From contig NZ_CP159830.1 of the NCBI RefSeq assembly GCF_047730085.1, forward strand, positions 2,604,001 through 2,668,000: a DNA stretch of 64,000 bases, given 5' to 3'. The notes beneath the pieces are model-generated. The model saw only the letters and a program-made list of their open reading frames with translations. It ran no database searches and was not told where the DNA came from. The translations under genes and the position numbers were made by a program. This document shows positions 34,292 through 43,621 of the stretch, one piece after another. Each line of letters opens with the position of its first letter. The first letter of the stretch is position 1. This stretch comes from Njordibacter sp937773555 (GTDB lineage: Bacteria; Pseudomonadota; Gammaproteobacteria; Pseudomonadales; Balneatricaceae).

Positions 34292-35302
34292 CTAATTTAT
34301 CAAGCTTTCTTGATAACTAAAAATGGCAGGTAGTCCACCTGTATGAAGCATTAAAACCTTTTGACCAGGTAAAATCCGGCCCTCTTCGAGTAATCCAAGA
34401 AGACCTGCAAACGTCTTTGATGTGTAAACAGGATCAAGCATTATGCCTTCAGTTTGAGCCATCAATTTGAGAGCATAGAGCGATTTCTGGCCAACCTGCC
34501 CATAACCTGGCGCTAAGGTACCATCCCAAGTAAGGATGTCTTCTTGTTTAAATGGGCGCTCAATGTCTAACAGTTCAGCTAATTTTTGAGTGAGCCTGTT
34601 CATTCTGTTTTTTTGTTGTACCGCATCCCGACGCACACATATTCCATAAATTGGACTGTTAATTCCTGACAAGCGAAGACCAGTCAACAAGCCACCATGG
34701 GTAGCGCCACTGCCAGAGGGAACAATCCCAACATCAAATTCTGGCATTTGATCGGCTAATTCAGCACCGCCTTTAACATAGCCAACTGATCCGAGTGGGG
34801 GGTGGTCAATCCCTAGTGGAATAATAAATGGAACTTGCCCATGTGCTACTAACTCTGCTGCACGTTTTGCCAATGCCGCATCAGCTCCTGATTCATTTTC
34901 ACCTTCAGGAAAATACATATGTTCAACATCCAAAAGATTACTAAGCAAAACGTTTCCTGAGGAGTAATACATAGATCCCATGTCTGGGACTCTCTCCTCA
35001 AGTTGTAAAATGGACTTCATTCCAAATTTTGCAGCTGCTGCAGCTGCTGTACGCACAAAATTCGACTGAACAGCACCCGTAATTAAAATAGTATGTGCTT
35101 TTTTCTCTACCGCAGCACCAATGTAATACTCCAGTTGGCGTGTTTTATTGCCACCAAAGCTGAGTCCTGTCAGATCATCACGTTTCATCCAAAGATCGAT
35201 ACCTAATTTATTAGACATTCGGTCTAAGCGTTCTACAGGAGTAGGCAAAGAGATTAGCTCAGCACGTGGAAACTTTGATATCAGTTGTGAAACGCTATGC
35301 AT
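34292..35302 (-). CDS. PLP-dependent D-cysteine desulfhydrase / ACC deaminase / cysteate lyase family
   Basis: A 336-residue fold-type II PLP enzyme. The motif LSFGGNKTRQLEYY contains the PLP lysine, and GAVQSNFVRTAAAAAAKFGM and PSGSGATHGGLLTGLRL (phosphate loop) are conserved. This family includes D-cysteine desulfhydrase (DcyD), ACC deaminase and L-cysteate sulfo-lyase (CuyA), which sequence inspection alone cannot separate. A short dadA-like remnant lies just upstream of it, between it and the racemase gene. Confidence 0.85.
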   Translation of the reverse strand: MHSVSQLISKFPRAELISLPTPVERLDRMSNKLGIDLWMKRDDLTGLSFGGNKTRQLEYYIGAAVEKKAHTILITGAVQSNFVRTAAAAAAKFGMKSILQLEERVPDMGSMYYSSGNVLLSNLLDVEHMYFPEGENESGADAALAKRAAELVAHGQVPFIIPLGIDHPPLGSVGYVKGGAELADQMPEFDVGIVPSGSGATHGGLLTGLRLSGINSPIYGICVRRDAVQQKNRMNRLTQKLAELLDIERPFKQEDILTWDGTLAPGYGQVGQKSLYALKLMAQTEGIMLDPVYTSKTFAGLLGLLEEGRILPGQKVLMLHTGGLPAIFSYQESLIN

Positions 35303-35317
35303 GAGTTAAGTCCTGAT

Positions 35318-35395
35318 TTATGAGAGACGAAAAGTTTTTAACAACTCTTTACCAATCTCATGTGCTATTAACTGAGCAATTAGATTTGCTAAAGG
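35318..35395 (-). pseudogene. 3' remnant of a second dadA-like gene
   Basis: The minus-strand frame ANLIAQLIAHEIGKELLKTF closely matches the C-terminus of the intact DadA-like protein in this cluster (AKLIAQLITHEIDQELLKDF). About 25 codons survive, preceded by an in-frame TAG. The DNA similarity is also visible. It is the tail of a lost duplicate. Confidence 0.8.
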
Positions 35396-35422
35396 CTAAC
35401 GAGCATAAGAAGCTAGCAGACA

Positions 35423-36148
35423 TTACGTAAATCCCTTATACGGTTGACGCTGAACCACGTCGTTCGCCATGCATGCAAGAGTTGTGAGATCAAAAATTGG
35501 CAAGCCAAACTCAGCCTGCAAACGGTGGGCATAGGGCGGCAAGTCTGTGCACTCCAATACCAGCGCACCAATATCTGGATTGTTTTCAAGTAACTCCCTA
35601 ACCACCGTTAGAAGTTCTTCTAAGACCAGTTCAAGGTCCATATTATTGCGTTCATTATGCAGTATTACACTGGCAAATTCCTCACTATCCTGCAAACCTG
35701 CAATAGCCACTGGCACATGGTCGGCACTTACAGCTTTTAAGTAGTGGCTATTTAAAACAGTTGCGTCAGCAGTAATGACCCCCACCTTTTGCCCCGTCAT
35801 TTGGTACGCCAAAGGCACCTGTATGAGACTTGAGGCAAATACAGGAATTTGCACAGTATTAACCAATACCGATTGATACAAGGCCAAAAAGCCACACGAA
35901 CCAGTAATCGCTTTAACACCTTGCATTTCAAGTGAAAGAGCTGCCTCTAAAATAGTATTTTCCATGGCTGGCGTGGGGCGGTAAAGCAGGTCAGGCACAG
36001 AGATACCCCGCAATATTTCATAACAGGTTGTGAACGGCAGACTGGATGGATTTTTGATATGCCCTGGTGGCTTAGGGAAGTAACTTTCAAGCGCTAAAAC
36101 GCCAATTGAGACACCACAAATATTTTTCTCACCAGAGGCCTTATTCAT
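35423..36148 (-). CDS. Asp/Glu/hydantoin racemase-family protein
   Basis: A 241-residue protein of the aspartate/glutamate racemase superfamily. The two catalytic cysteines are recognisable in TGSCGFLALYQ and LECTDLPPYAHRL. The family interconverts amino acid enantiomers, hydantoins or related acids. It follows the DadA-like oxidase by 9 bp, so the pair could racemise and oxidatively deaminate an imported amino acid. Confidence 0.82.
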   Translation of the reverse strand: MNKASGEKNICGVSIGVLALESYFPKPPGHIKNPSSLPFTTCYEILRGISVPDLLYRPTPAMENTILEAALSLEMQGVKAITGSCGFLALYQSVLVNTVQIPVFASSLIQVPLAYQMTGQKVGVITADATVLNSHYLKAVSADHVPVAIAGLQDSEEFASVILHNERNNMDLELVLEELLTVVRELLENNPDIGALVLECTDLPPYAHRLQAEFGLPIFDLTTLACMANDVVQRQPYKGFT

Positions 36149-36157
36149 ACTCTTCCT

Positions 36158-37420
36158 TTAAAAACGGTTGATACGAAAATCTTTTAACAACTCCTGGTCA
36201 ATCTCATGTGTAATCAACTGCGCTATTAGTTTTGCTGACTGAGGAGCCATCATCATGCCATAGTGACTGTGCCCAAAAGCGACATGTAAACCCGGCATCC
36301 CTTTCACTTTGCCAAGACACGGCAAGCTATCTGGCAATGATGAGCGCACACCAACCCATGATTGGAAATTGGATTGCCCTAGTTCAGGGAACATTTTATT
36401 AGCCAAGGTGGCCAGGCCAGCTATCCGCTGAGGGTTAGGAGGCGCATTCTTATCATCAAATTCTGCAGTGCCTGCAATGCGCAGTCCATCTTCCATTTGT
36501 GAAGCTACGAATTTCATGTCCGCATCCATAATAGAGTTGTTTAGCTGCATATCAACATCAGGGTAGGAAAGATGATACCCACGTTCATTTTCCATCAGTA
36601 CTTTAATGCCCAGGGGGCGCAGCAAATCAGACGACCAAGCTCCTGCTGCAACCAGTAACTGGCTAGATGGGTGAGATTTTCCATCATAAAGACAGTCCCA
36701 ACCACCACTCACATTGGGCCTAACACTGCTGACTTGACTCTGAATCAACTTACCACCTAAAAGCTGTACTTTATTAGCTAAAACCTGCCCCAAACGTCCA
36801 GGATTAGTAAGCCGGGCTTGGCCTTTAATGACAATTGCAGCAGCAAAATCTGTGGATAACGCAGGTTCTAGCTGTCTTAGTTGTTGCCCATTGTAGCGCT
36901 GTATATCTGCACCGTTTTTGATGCGAATTTGATAGTCTAAACTGTTTAGGTCTGCATCTTTTTCATTGCGATAGGCATGCACATAGTAACTGTCACGCAG
37001 TAAGTCTTGAGCTCCTGTATCGGCAAGAAGTTGCTGATATAAAGGAATACAATTACTGATTAAACTCGCCATAGCTTGGGAGTTTTTTTCTACTTGCGTA
37101 TGCCGTCCTTGGAGCAAAAACCGAGCACCCCAATAGGCCATGCGTGGCAGGTAACGCGGTGACACGGCTACTGGACCTAATGGGTCCAGTAGCCAGTTAG
37201 GCACTTTTCGCCACAGCCCTGGTAGCGATTGAGGCACAATCGACCAGGGTGAAATAATACCCGCATTACCGTATGAGGCTCCCTGCCCTGGTTCTGCTTT
37301 GTCGACTATGGTGACTTGAAACCCCTTTTGGAGTAATTCAATTGCTGAGCAAAGGCCAATAATACCAGCACCAATGATAGTAATATCTTGTCCACCAGGC
37401 CTAGCTAAAGTGTGCGACAC
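36158..37420 (-). CDS. DadA-like D-amino acid dehydrogenase/FAD oxidoreductase
   Basis: A DAO-superfamily flavoprotein of 420 residues. The FAD motif IIGAGIIGLCSAIELLQKG lies at 15-33, GASYGNAGIISPW is the DadA signature, and the C-terminal SWVGVRSSLPDSLPCLG and FGHSHYGMMMAP segments complete the FAD site. It would oxidise a D-amino or secondary amino acid, giving electrons to the respiratory chain. Its start overlaps the TRAP gene by 20 bp, implying coupling of uptake and catabolism. Confidence 0.88.
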   Translation of the reverse strand: MSHTLARPGGQDITIIGAGIIGLCSAIELLQKGFQVTIVDKAEPGQGASYGNAGIISPWSIVPQSLPGLWRKVPNWLLDPLGPVAVSPRYLPRMAYWGARFLLQGRHTQVEKNSQAMASLISNCIPLYQQLLADTGAQDLLRDSYYVHAYRNEKDADLNSLDYQIRIKNGADIQRYNGQQLRQLEPALSTDFAAAIVIKGQARLTNPGRLGQVLANKVQLLGGKLIQSQVSSVRPNVSGGWDCLYDGKSHPSSQLLVAAGAWSSDLLRPLGIKVLMENERGYHLSYPDVDMQLNNSIMDADMKFVASQMEDGLRIAGTAEFDDKNAPPNPQRIAGLATLANKMFPELGQSNFQSWVGVRSSLPDSLPCLGKVKGMPGLHVAFGHSHYGMMMAPQSAKLIAQLITHEIDQELLKDFRINRF

Positions 37421-39632
37421 TTTTAGATTCCTTTTTTAAAGAGAGCCATTGCTGAGTGAAGACAAGTGCAACTATACATAAACCTACCAAGTCAGAGTTG
37501 CCGCTTGGTGCTACTAACAACAAGCCGCCAAGTGCCATTAATAAGCGCCAAACATGGCGCAATGGTGCCATAAAATAAGCGGATACGGCCGTGGCAATAA
37601 CAAACACTCCTAAAGCGCAAGTAATGGATACCTGTAAGAATGACCCAAGAGTGAAGTACTCCGGCAGCACAATCAGCATGGTCGGTGCATATACAAACAC
37701 CATAGGTACTAACAATTTACCCAAGCCCAAACTGAATGCACTCATACCTGTGCGAAATGGATTGGCTCCTGCAATGCCTGCAGCGGCATAGGCCGATGCA
37801 CAAACCGGTGGAGTAATTTCTGAAATTACACCGTAGTAGAGCACAAACATGTGAGTAGCTAAGGGTGGCACACCTAGGTTTGACAGCGCGGGTTGGGCTA
37901 CAGCAACCAACATAATATATAGCGCTGTTGTGGGCAATCCAGCGCCCATCAGAATACAGGCGATGGCAATTAACACTAACGACAAAAACTGTTGTAACGC
38001 GCTTTGGGAGAAAGCCTCTATGCTCGTCCAGTCCAATAATGGCGCCAGCCAACTGGCCATATCAGCAGCACTTCCGGTCACCATAAAACCTAAGCGAAAG
38101 CCAATACCCGTGGTGTTAATAACACCAACAACAATGCCTACGGCTGCACATGCAGCTCCTACGGCAAGGGCATATTGTACCCCTACATTAAAGCTATCAA
38201 ACAAGGCTCGAAAACTTTGCAGTTTGTTACGGTGGAGAGTACCTATTAAAGTCAAAGCCGCTAATACACCAGCCACACTAGGGCTATAGCCTCCGCCAGA
38301 GTAGGCCGATGCTTTCCAAAATATATAAGTCAATAAGGCAAAGGGAACAAGCAGCGTTAGCGGCTTGTCTAACCCACAAAAGCCAACCACAACGCACAAG
38401 GCTAAGCCAATAAAGGCAGCCATGTTAGGGGAATACCCACTAAACAATACTAAAAGCAAAGCCACCAATGGAATGATGGTGTACCAGCCTTCGCGCCACA
38501 CTTGGACAAATTTTGGCAATTGTTCCTTTGTATAAGTAGGCAAGCCTAGTCGTTTGGCTGTGTAATGCACTATAGACATAACACCAATGTAGTGCATCAG
38601 GGCAGGAACAATGGCGGCAATCACAATGGTTGTATAAGGGACTTCTAAATATTCGGCCATTAAAAAGCTAGCTGCACCCATGATAGGTGGCGTAATTTGT
38701 CCCCCGGCACTGGATGCAGCTTCAACGCCGCCAGCAAAATGGGCTGGGTAACCCATCTTTTTCATGTTCGGAATAGTGAGCGATCCAGTAGATACCGTGT
38801 TAGCAATTGACGAGCCCGAAATAGTACCAAAAAAGGCAGAGGAAACAACAGAAACCTTGGCTGGGCCACCAGTATACCGGCCGGCCAATATCATGGCATT
38901 GTCAACAAAAAATTGTCCTAGGCCCATTCGTTGAGCGACCACACCAAAGAGCACAAAGTGAAATACCACTGTTGAAACAACCCACAAAGTAACCCCAAAT
39001 ATGCCCTCTGAGGGGAAGTACATGTTGTTAACGAATTGATACCAATCAACACCGGGATGACGCAAGATTTGTACAGGAATATAAGGCCCTAAAAGCGCAT
39101 ATCCTGCAAATACCAAAATAATCATTGGCAACACGAAACCAATGGTACGCCGAGTAATTTCTAACACCGCTAGGATCAAGAAACTGCCAAGTACCACATC
39201 AATTGTACTGGGGTTGCCTTGACGCATAGTTTGTTCAGCAACTTGTATGCCAAACACATCAAAACCACGCCAGCTATACCACAAAAATAGCGATGCAATA
39301 ATGGCCAAAAGCATAATAGCCCAGTCATACAGAGGCACATTGCCCGGCGCCCAAATAGAAGGGCCTTTATACTGTAATGCTGAAGTTGTTTTTAATAAGG
39401 GGAAACCCACAAAGATAAAAAAGAATAAGCCTGATAAATGGATTCCCATATGTACATAGTCTACAGGTGTGCCAAAACCTGCAGTCCAAAAATGATAGAG
39501 TGCAAATAATAATGTTGCTAGATAAACAAACCGCCTCAAGCTGGGGCCATTATCACGCAGATTTAGGGCGCTATCATATTTCTTTTCCAGTTCCTCTAGA
39601 GCCCTATTGTCTATTTTTGTGTCAAGTTGCAT
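37401..39632 (-). CDS. TRAP transporter, fused 4TM/12TM membrane protein
   Basis: A fused DctQM-type permease of 743 residues as found in TAXI-TRAP systems. It has a small 4-helix domain (about 40-175) followed by the large 12-helix domain containing FGTISGSSIANTVSTGSLTIPNMKK and GGVEAASSAGGQITPPIMGAASFLMAEY, the conserved M-subunit motifs. It imports an organic acid or amino acid using the Na+ gradient. The ATG at 39632 is preferred; a TTG five codons earlier also lies in frame. The gene is separated from the TAXI receptor gene by a strong terminator hairpin. Confidence 0.93.
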   Translation of the reverse strand: MQLDTKIDNRALEELEKKYDSALNLRDNGPSLRRFVYLATLLFALYHFWTAGFGTPVDYVHMGIHLSGLFFFIFVGFPLLKTTSALQYKGPSIWAPGNVPLYDWAIMLLAIIASLFLWYSWRGFDVFGIQVAEQTMRQGNPSTIDVVLGSFLILAVLEITRRTIGFVLPMIILVFAGYALLGPYIPVQILRHPGVDWYQFVNNMYFPSEGIFGVTLWVVSTVVFHFVLFGVVAQRMGLGQFFVDNAMILAGRYTGGPAKVSVVSSAFFGTISGSSIANTVSTGSLTIPNMKKMGYPAHFAGGVEAASSAGGQITPPIMGAASFLMAEYLEVPYTTIVIAAIVPALMHYIGVMSIVHYTAKRLGLPTYTKEQLPKFVQVWREGWYTIIPLVALLLVLFSGYSPNMAAFIGLALCVVVGFCGLDKPLTLLVPFALLTYIFWKASAYSGGGYSPSVAGVLAALTLIGTLHRNKLQSFRALFDSFNVGVQYALAVGAACAAVGIVVGVINTTGIGFRLGFMVTGSAADMASWLAPLLDWTSIEAFSQSALQQFLSLVLIAIACILMGAGLPTTALYIMLVAVAQPALSNLGVPPLATHMFVLYYGVISEITPPVCASAYAAAGIAGANPFRTGMSAFSLGLGKLLVPMVFVYAPTMLIVLPEYFTLGSFLQVSITCALGVFVIATAVSAYFMAPLRHVWRLLMALGGLLLVAPSGNSDLVGLCIVALVFTQQWLSLKKESKSVAHFS

Positions 39633-39667
39633 GATGGTCAATTCCAATGGGAAAGTTCATGAAAAAA

Positions 39668-39692
39668 TGGGCCGCCTTAAAAAGGCGGCCCA
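39668..39692 (-). terminator. Terminator hairpin between TAXI receptor and TRAP permease genes
   Basis: TGGGCCGCCTT-(3)-AAGGCGGCCCA is an 11-bp perfect stem, followed on the minus strand by six Ts. It should cut most transcripts after the receptor gene, giving more receptor than permease. Confidence 0.85.
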
Positions 39693-39733
39693 AAAGCACA
39701 TTAGAACAATGCGAGGCCTACATTAGCCCTAGG

Positions 39734-40744
39734 TTAATCTAGTAATCCCATTTCACGGTAGAAACGCTCGGCACCTGCATGCAATGGCACACCAATACCC
39801 GCCACTCCATCCAAAGCAGTTTCAATGGTTATAACTTTGCCCTTGGCATGACCATTATCAAGCAACTTACGAGAAGTTTTAGACCACATAGCTTTAGTTA
39901 TTTGATAGATCAACTCTTCATCCTGATTTGCGTTGGTCACAAAAATGCCACTTACTGCAACGGTATTTACATCGTAGTTAACACCTGCGTAAGTGCCTTT
40001 AGGGATAAACGATGGGATGTAGTAAGGTACAGATTTATTAGCTTGCTTAACTTCGGCATCGGTAAAAGAATACAGCTCCATACCTTTAGTATTGTCCAAC
40101 TGAATCATGGCTGCAACTGGGGTACCCGCTGCGTAAAAGTAAGCATCTAATTGACCATCAGCGAGGCGTTCCGCACTTTGATTATTGCCCAATTCAGCTT
40201 CGTCAATGTTGCCACGGTTGACATCATGATCAGCTATGATCAACTCAACAGCGATTTGCGTACCAGATCCAGCTTGTGCAATACCTACCCGTTTACCCTT
40301 GAGGGCACTCAAGCCAGACAACGTCTTACCCTTTGGCAATACCAAATGTAGGTCCTCGGGGTATAGGTTAGCAATAATACGCAGGTCTGGTTTGGCATTG
40401 CCTTCGTATTTACCGACACCGTTATAGGCATAATGCAAGGTGGCAGCACCCGACAAACCTGCTTCCATTTGACCCGCCTGGATTGCATTTACGTTGTGCG
40501 CTGAGGCATTGGTAGATTGAGCCATAGCCACTAATCCTGGCACACCACAGTTACCACCTTTATCACAGGCGCGCGATCCCGGTGGATTAGATATCGCGTT
40601 AGCAATGATGCCACCAATGGGGAAGTAAGTGCCTCCAGCACCGCCTGTACCAATACGGAAGAAGGTCATTTCTTGTGCAGCAACGGAACCACTTAATAAT
40701 GTGCACGCCATCGCTACGCCGGTGAGTTGTCGAAGTAGTTTCAT
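39734..40744 (-). CDS. TAXI-family TRAP solute receptor
   Basis: A 336-residue periplasmic binding protein with a Sec signal peptide (cleavage near SVAAQE). It shows the TAXI motif FFRIGTGGAGGTYFPIGGIIANAIS, followed by LHLVLPKGKTLSGLSALKGKRVGIAQAGSGT. TAXI receptors bind glutamate-like and other small acids. It is the first gene of the cluster on the minus strand, divergent from the LysR regulator. Confidence 0.93.
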   Translation of the reverse strand: MKLLRQLTGVAMACTLLSGSVAAQEMTFFRIGTGGAGGTYFPIGGIIANAISNPPGSRACDKGGNCGVPGLVAMAQSTNASAHNVNAIQAGQMEAGLSGAATLHYAYNGVGKYEGNAKPDLRIIANLYPEDLHLVLPKGKTLSGLSALKGKRVGIAQAGSGTQIAVELIIADHDVNRGNIDEAELGNNQSAERLADGQLDAYFYAAGTPVAAMIQLDNTKGMELYSFTDAEVKQANKSVPYYIPSFIPKGTYAGVNYDVNTVAVSGIFVTNANQDEELIYQITKAMWSKTSRKLLDNGHAKGKVITIETALDGVAGIGVPLHAGAERFYREMGLLD

Positions 40745-40910
40745 AGGGGTAATCCTCTTGTTATTTTAATTGTACACAACCAGAGCTCAATCCCTTAGGT
40801 GCTGATTCTGTCTGTGAGCAGCATGAGTTATTCATGGTATTGAACAGTCTAGTACCTGAGGTGGATATACACAAATTCAAAAAAGTGGTATTTTTAAAGA
40901 TTTTATTGAT

Positions 40911-41846
40911 ATGGATATTATGAATATACAACAGCTTAAGGTGTTTAGAGAAGTTATGAAAAGCGGTTCTCTTAATGGCGCCGCAAAAACTTTACATCGC
41001 TCTCAACCAGCGATCACTGCTAGCTTAAAAAATCTTGAAAATAGCTTGGATATCGTTTTGTTTAAACGTGAAGGCCGGCGTTTAGTACCTAGGCCTGAGG
41101 CCCACTATTTACTCACAGAAGCAGTAGAGATTTTGGATCGCTGCCGCACTACACAGCAAAATATTGCCTTGATGCGTGAGCGAGTTCAAGGTTCAATTCG
41201 TATTGTATCTATGCCTGGCCCTTCATCATTTTTATTACCTAATTTCATCAGCAACTATGTGGCAGAAAAAGCAGACGTTAAAATTGCTATAGCTACTCGA
41301 AGTAGTCCACATATTCGCAGCTTAATGTCCTCTCAAACCTACGATATTGGCTTTTGTGACATAGACTTCAGTGTTGCGGATAGTCAGCTTTTTAATAGTA
41401 TGAACTTCACTTCGGAATGTGTTTGCGCCCTACCTATTGACCACCCTCTAGCAGCAGAAGCCACCATTACACCAACTCATTTAAACAATGTACCTATGGG
41501 GTCGCTGCACTCAGAAGTGAAAGTAGTACAAAACATTAAAGCCAAATTCTATGAACAAGGTGCAAACTTTAACGTCCGCTTTACCGCGCAGTATTTTATA
41601 CCTTTGCTTGAATATGTAGCCGCTGGTCAAGCGTGTGTGGTACTCGATAAATTAAGCGCTCGAGGCTATGAACTTATGCAGCAACGAGCAACCAAAAAAA
41701 CGGTTGTTTTTCGGCCTTTTGCGCCCGCCACAGCATATAGTATTGGTATTTTAACACCCCTCCACCTACCTATATCCTTAGTTGCGGAAGATTTTTTACA
41801 TAACTGGCAGCAATATGTACAGGATATTCTAGCCGAACCTGCATAG
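40911..41846 (+). CDS. LysR-family transcriptional regulator
   Basis: A 311-residue LTTR. The N-terminal winged HTH (about 5-65) reads IQQLKVFREVMKSGSLNGAAKTLHRSQPAITASLKNLE, followed by a two-lobed effector domain. It is divergent from the TAXI-TRAP operon, the usual placement for its activator. An ATG three codons later (MNIQQLKVF) is an equally good start. The 166-bp gap holds the promoters; I could not fix a T-N11-A operator with confidence. Confidence 0.92.
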   Translation: MDIMNIQQLKVFREVMKSGSLNGAAKTLHRSQPAITASLKNLENSLDIVLFKREGRRLVPRPEAHYLLTEAVEILDRCRTTQQNIALMRERVQGSIRIVSMPGPSSFLLPNFISNYVAEKADVKIAIATRSSPHIRSLMSSQTYDIGFCDIDFSVADSQLFNSMNFTSECVCALPIDHPLAAEATITPTHLNNVPMGSLHSEVKVVQNIKAKFYEQGANFNVRFTAQYFIPLLEYVAAGQACVVLDKLSARGYELMQQRATKKTVVFRPFAPATAYSIGILTPLHLPISLVAEDFLHNWQQYVQDILAEPA

Positions 41847-42085
41847 CTTAGTGAGTTTGATAAAAGGTTCATCTCACAGCTATATGATAGCGACAGAGCC
41901 TGTTGGAAAAGGTCTTGTGGACCAGCTAATGCCAAAAAAGGTGACCAGGGCGATCTTCCCAATAATGGGAATAATCAAGTGCACATGCTAATTAGACATC
42001 AAACACTGTTCTCCTAAGGCATCATTTACCAAGCATTAGCTAGGTTTTATTAGCGCTATCCACCTTATACATACTAAGCTACCTA

Positions 42086-42217
42086 TTAAGTGCTATCTTC
42101 GCTCAGGTCGATCCAAATAGTTTTGGTTTCAGTATATTGATCATGCGCTGAAAAAGCGTTATCCCGGCCACCGAAGCTAGAAAATTTGTAGCCACCAAAT
42201 GGCGTTGTTATTGGTTT
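42086..42217 (-). pseudogene. C-terminal remnant of an aldehyde dehydrogenase
   Basis: The minus-strand frame KPITTPFGGYKFSSFGGRDN followed by YTETKTIWIDLSEDST matches the C-terminal end of PuuC-like aldehyde dehydrogenases (PFGGxKxSGxGRD...YTExKTxWI). Only about 43 codons remain; the frame is closed by TAA just upstream. The parent gene has been deleted. It lies downstream of the LysR gene, in the opposite direction. Confidence 0.8.
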
Positions 42218-42589
42218 TTACGGCTTGGAAGTTGTCACCAAAATGGGTGGGGCATACTAGGAAATGTGGTATTTTGCTTGGGAAGAAGGCAGATTTTTTT
42301 TAAGCCCAACTATATACCCAAAAAATACGCCGTAATAATATTGCCTATCTCTGGAGCAGGGATTAGTATAGCTGTATTGCCTGCAGTTGTTGAAGACACA
42401 GTGCGTTTTAAACGCCGCACCTTTGGGATTGTGGGTGATGACAAGGCATCTTAATAGGATGGCTTAACAAGTAGTTCACACCGATATACCCTCTTAGAAG
42501 TAGCCTAAAAAAGACCTGTAACTTTAGGGCACTGCTGGGCAAAATATAGATGGGGGCGTGTTGTTCCAACAAAATAACAGAGCAAATTG
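42218..42589. other. Degraded region before the YeiH-type gene
   Basis: About 370 bp. A plus-strand frame at 42266-42454 would encode a 62-residue protein with one hydrophobic segment (AVIILPISGAGISIAVLPAVV) and the ending RRTFGIVGDDKAS. It begins within the decayed area and lacks a ribosome site, so it may be another gene tail. I cannot assign it. Confidence 0.35.
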
Positions 42590-43621
42590 ATGTCTTCAAT
42601 CGCACGAAGTTTTTCTTCTTTAAAAAATACATCTGGTGGGCAGAAACTCACTGATTTAATGCCCGGTTTTACTCTTTGTTTTGTGGTCGCCATGTCCGCA
42701 AAATTTGTGTCAGAACATTATGGTGGCCCGGTAATTCTTTATGCATTGTTAATAGGGATAGCGTTAAATTATTTATCGGCTGAAGGCCGCTGTGTTGCAG
42801 GTATTGAGTTTTCCGCCAAGTCGATATTGCGTTTTGGTATCGCACTGCTTGGTGCGCGCATTACCCTTGAGCAGTTGATGAGTTTAGGTTTCACTCCGAT
42901 AGTTATTGTACTCTTGGCAGTGCCTGCTACGATCCTATTTGGGTTCTTTGTTGGGCGCTGGCTGAAGCTAGGCCGCTCACAGAGCATTTTGAGTGGGTCA
43001 GCAGTAGGTATTTGTGGTGCTTCTGCTGCACTGGCTGTTGCTGCAGTATTGCCCCACAGTAAGGATGCTGAAAAAAATCTCATTTTTACGGTGATCTGCG
43101 TTACTGCGCTGAGCACTGTCGCTATGATCGTTTACCCACTAGTCGTAACGGCGTTTAATATGGGCCCTGCCGCCAGCGGAGTATTTTTGGGAGCGACGAT
43201 CCACGATGTTGCTCAAGTGGTCGGTTCGGGTTATTTAATGTCTGACGAAATTGGTGATATTGCCACGTTTACCAAGTTGCTAAGGGTGTCGATGCTGGTG
43301 CCAGTGGTGTTGATTATTGCACTATTTGCAGCACGCTGGGGAAAGACACAGTCTGATACAAAATCCAAAGGCTTTCCACTCCCAGGCTTTCTAGTGGCTT
43401 TTATTTTGATAGTTTCTTTCAACAGCGGTGGACTTATAGTGCCCCAAGTTTCGATTTTTATGGTTGAGATGTCACGTTGGTGCCTGATTGTCGCAATGGT
43501 GGGATTGGGTATGAAATCATCCTTTAAAGAGTTAGCAGCTATGGGCTGGCGCCCTATGGTGCTGATGCTTGCAGAAACGGTATTTTTGGCAGTCTTGGTG
43601 CTGATCTGTTTAGGATTTTAA
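42590..43621 (+). CDS. YeiH/UPF0324-type membrane transporter
   Basis: A 343-residue integral membrane protein of the YeiH family (about ten helices). It has the hallmark segments SILRFGIALLGARITLEQL, LSGSAVGICGASAALAVAAVLP and GATIHDVAQVVGSGYLMSDE. Family members called TauZ/SuyZ/CuyZ are thought to export sulfite or sulfate during sulfonate catabolism. That link, with the PLP and TauD-type enzymes 6-9 kb away, is suggestive but unproven. The ATG at 42590 directly follows an in-frame TTG. Confidence 0.88.
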   Translation: MSSIARSFSSLKNTSGGQKLTDLMPGFTLCFVVAMSAKFVSEHYGGPVILYALLIGIALNYLSAEGRCVAGIEFSAKSILRFGIALLGARITLEQLMSLGFTPIVIVLLAVPATILFGFFVGRWLKLGRSQSILSGSAVGICGASAALAVAAVLPHSKDAEKNLIFTVICVTALSTVAMIVYPLVVTAFNMGPAASGVFLGATIHDVAQVVGSGYLMSDEIGDIATFTKLLRVSMLVPVVLIIALFAARWGKTQSDTKSKGFPLPGFLVAFILIVSFNSGGLIVPQVSIFMVEMSRWCLIVAMVGLGMKSSFKELAAMGWRPMVLMLAETVFLAVLVLICLGF

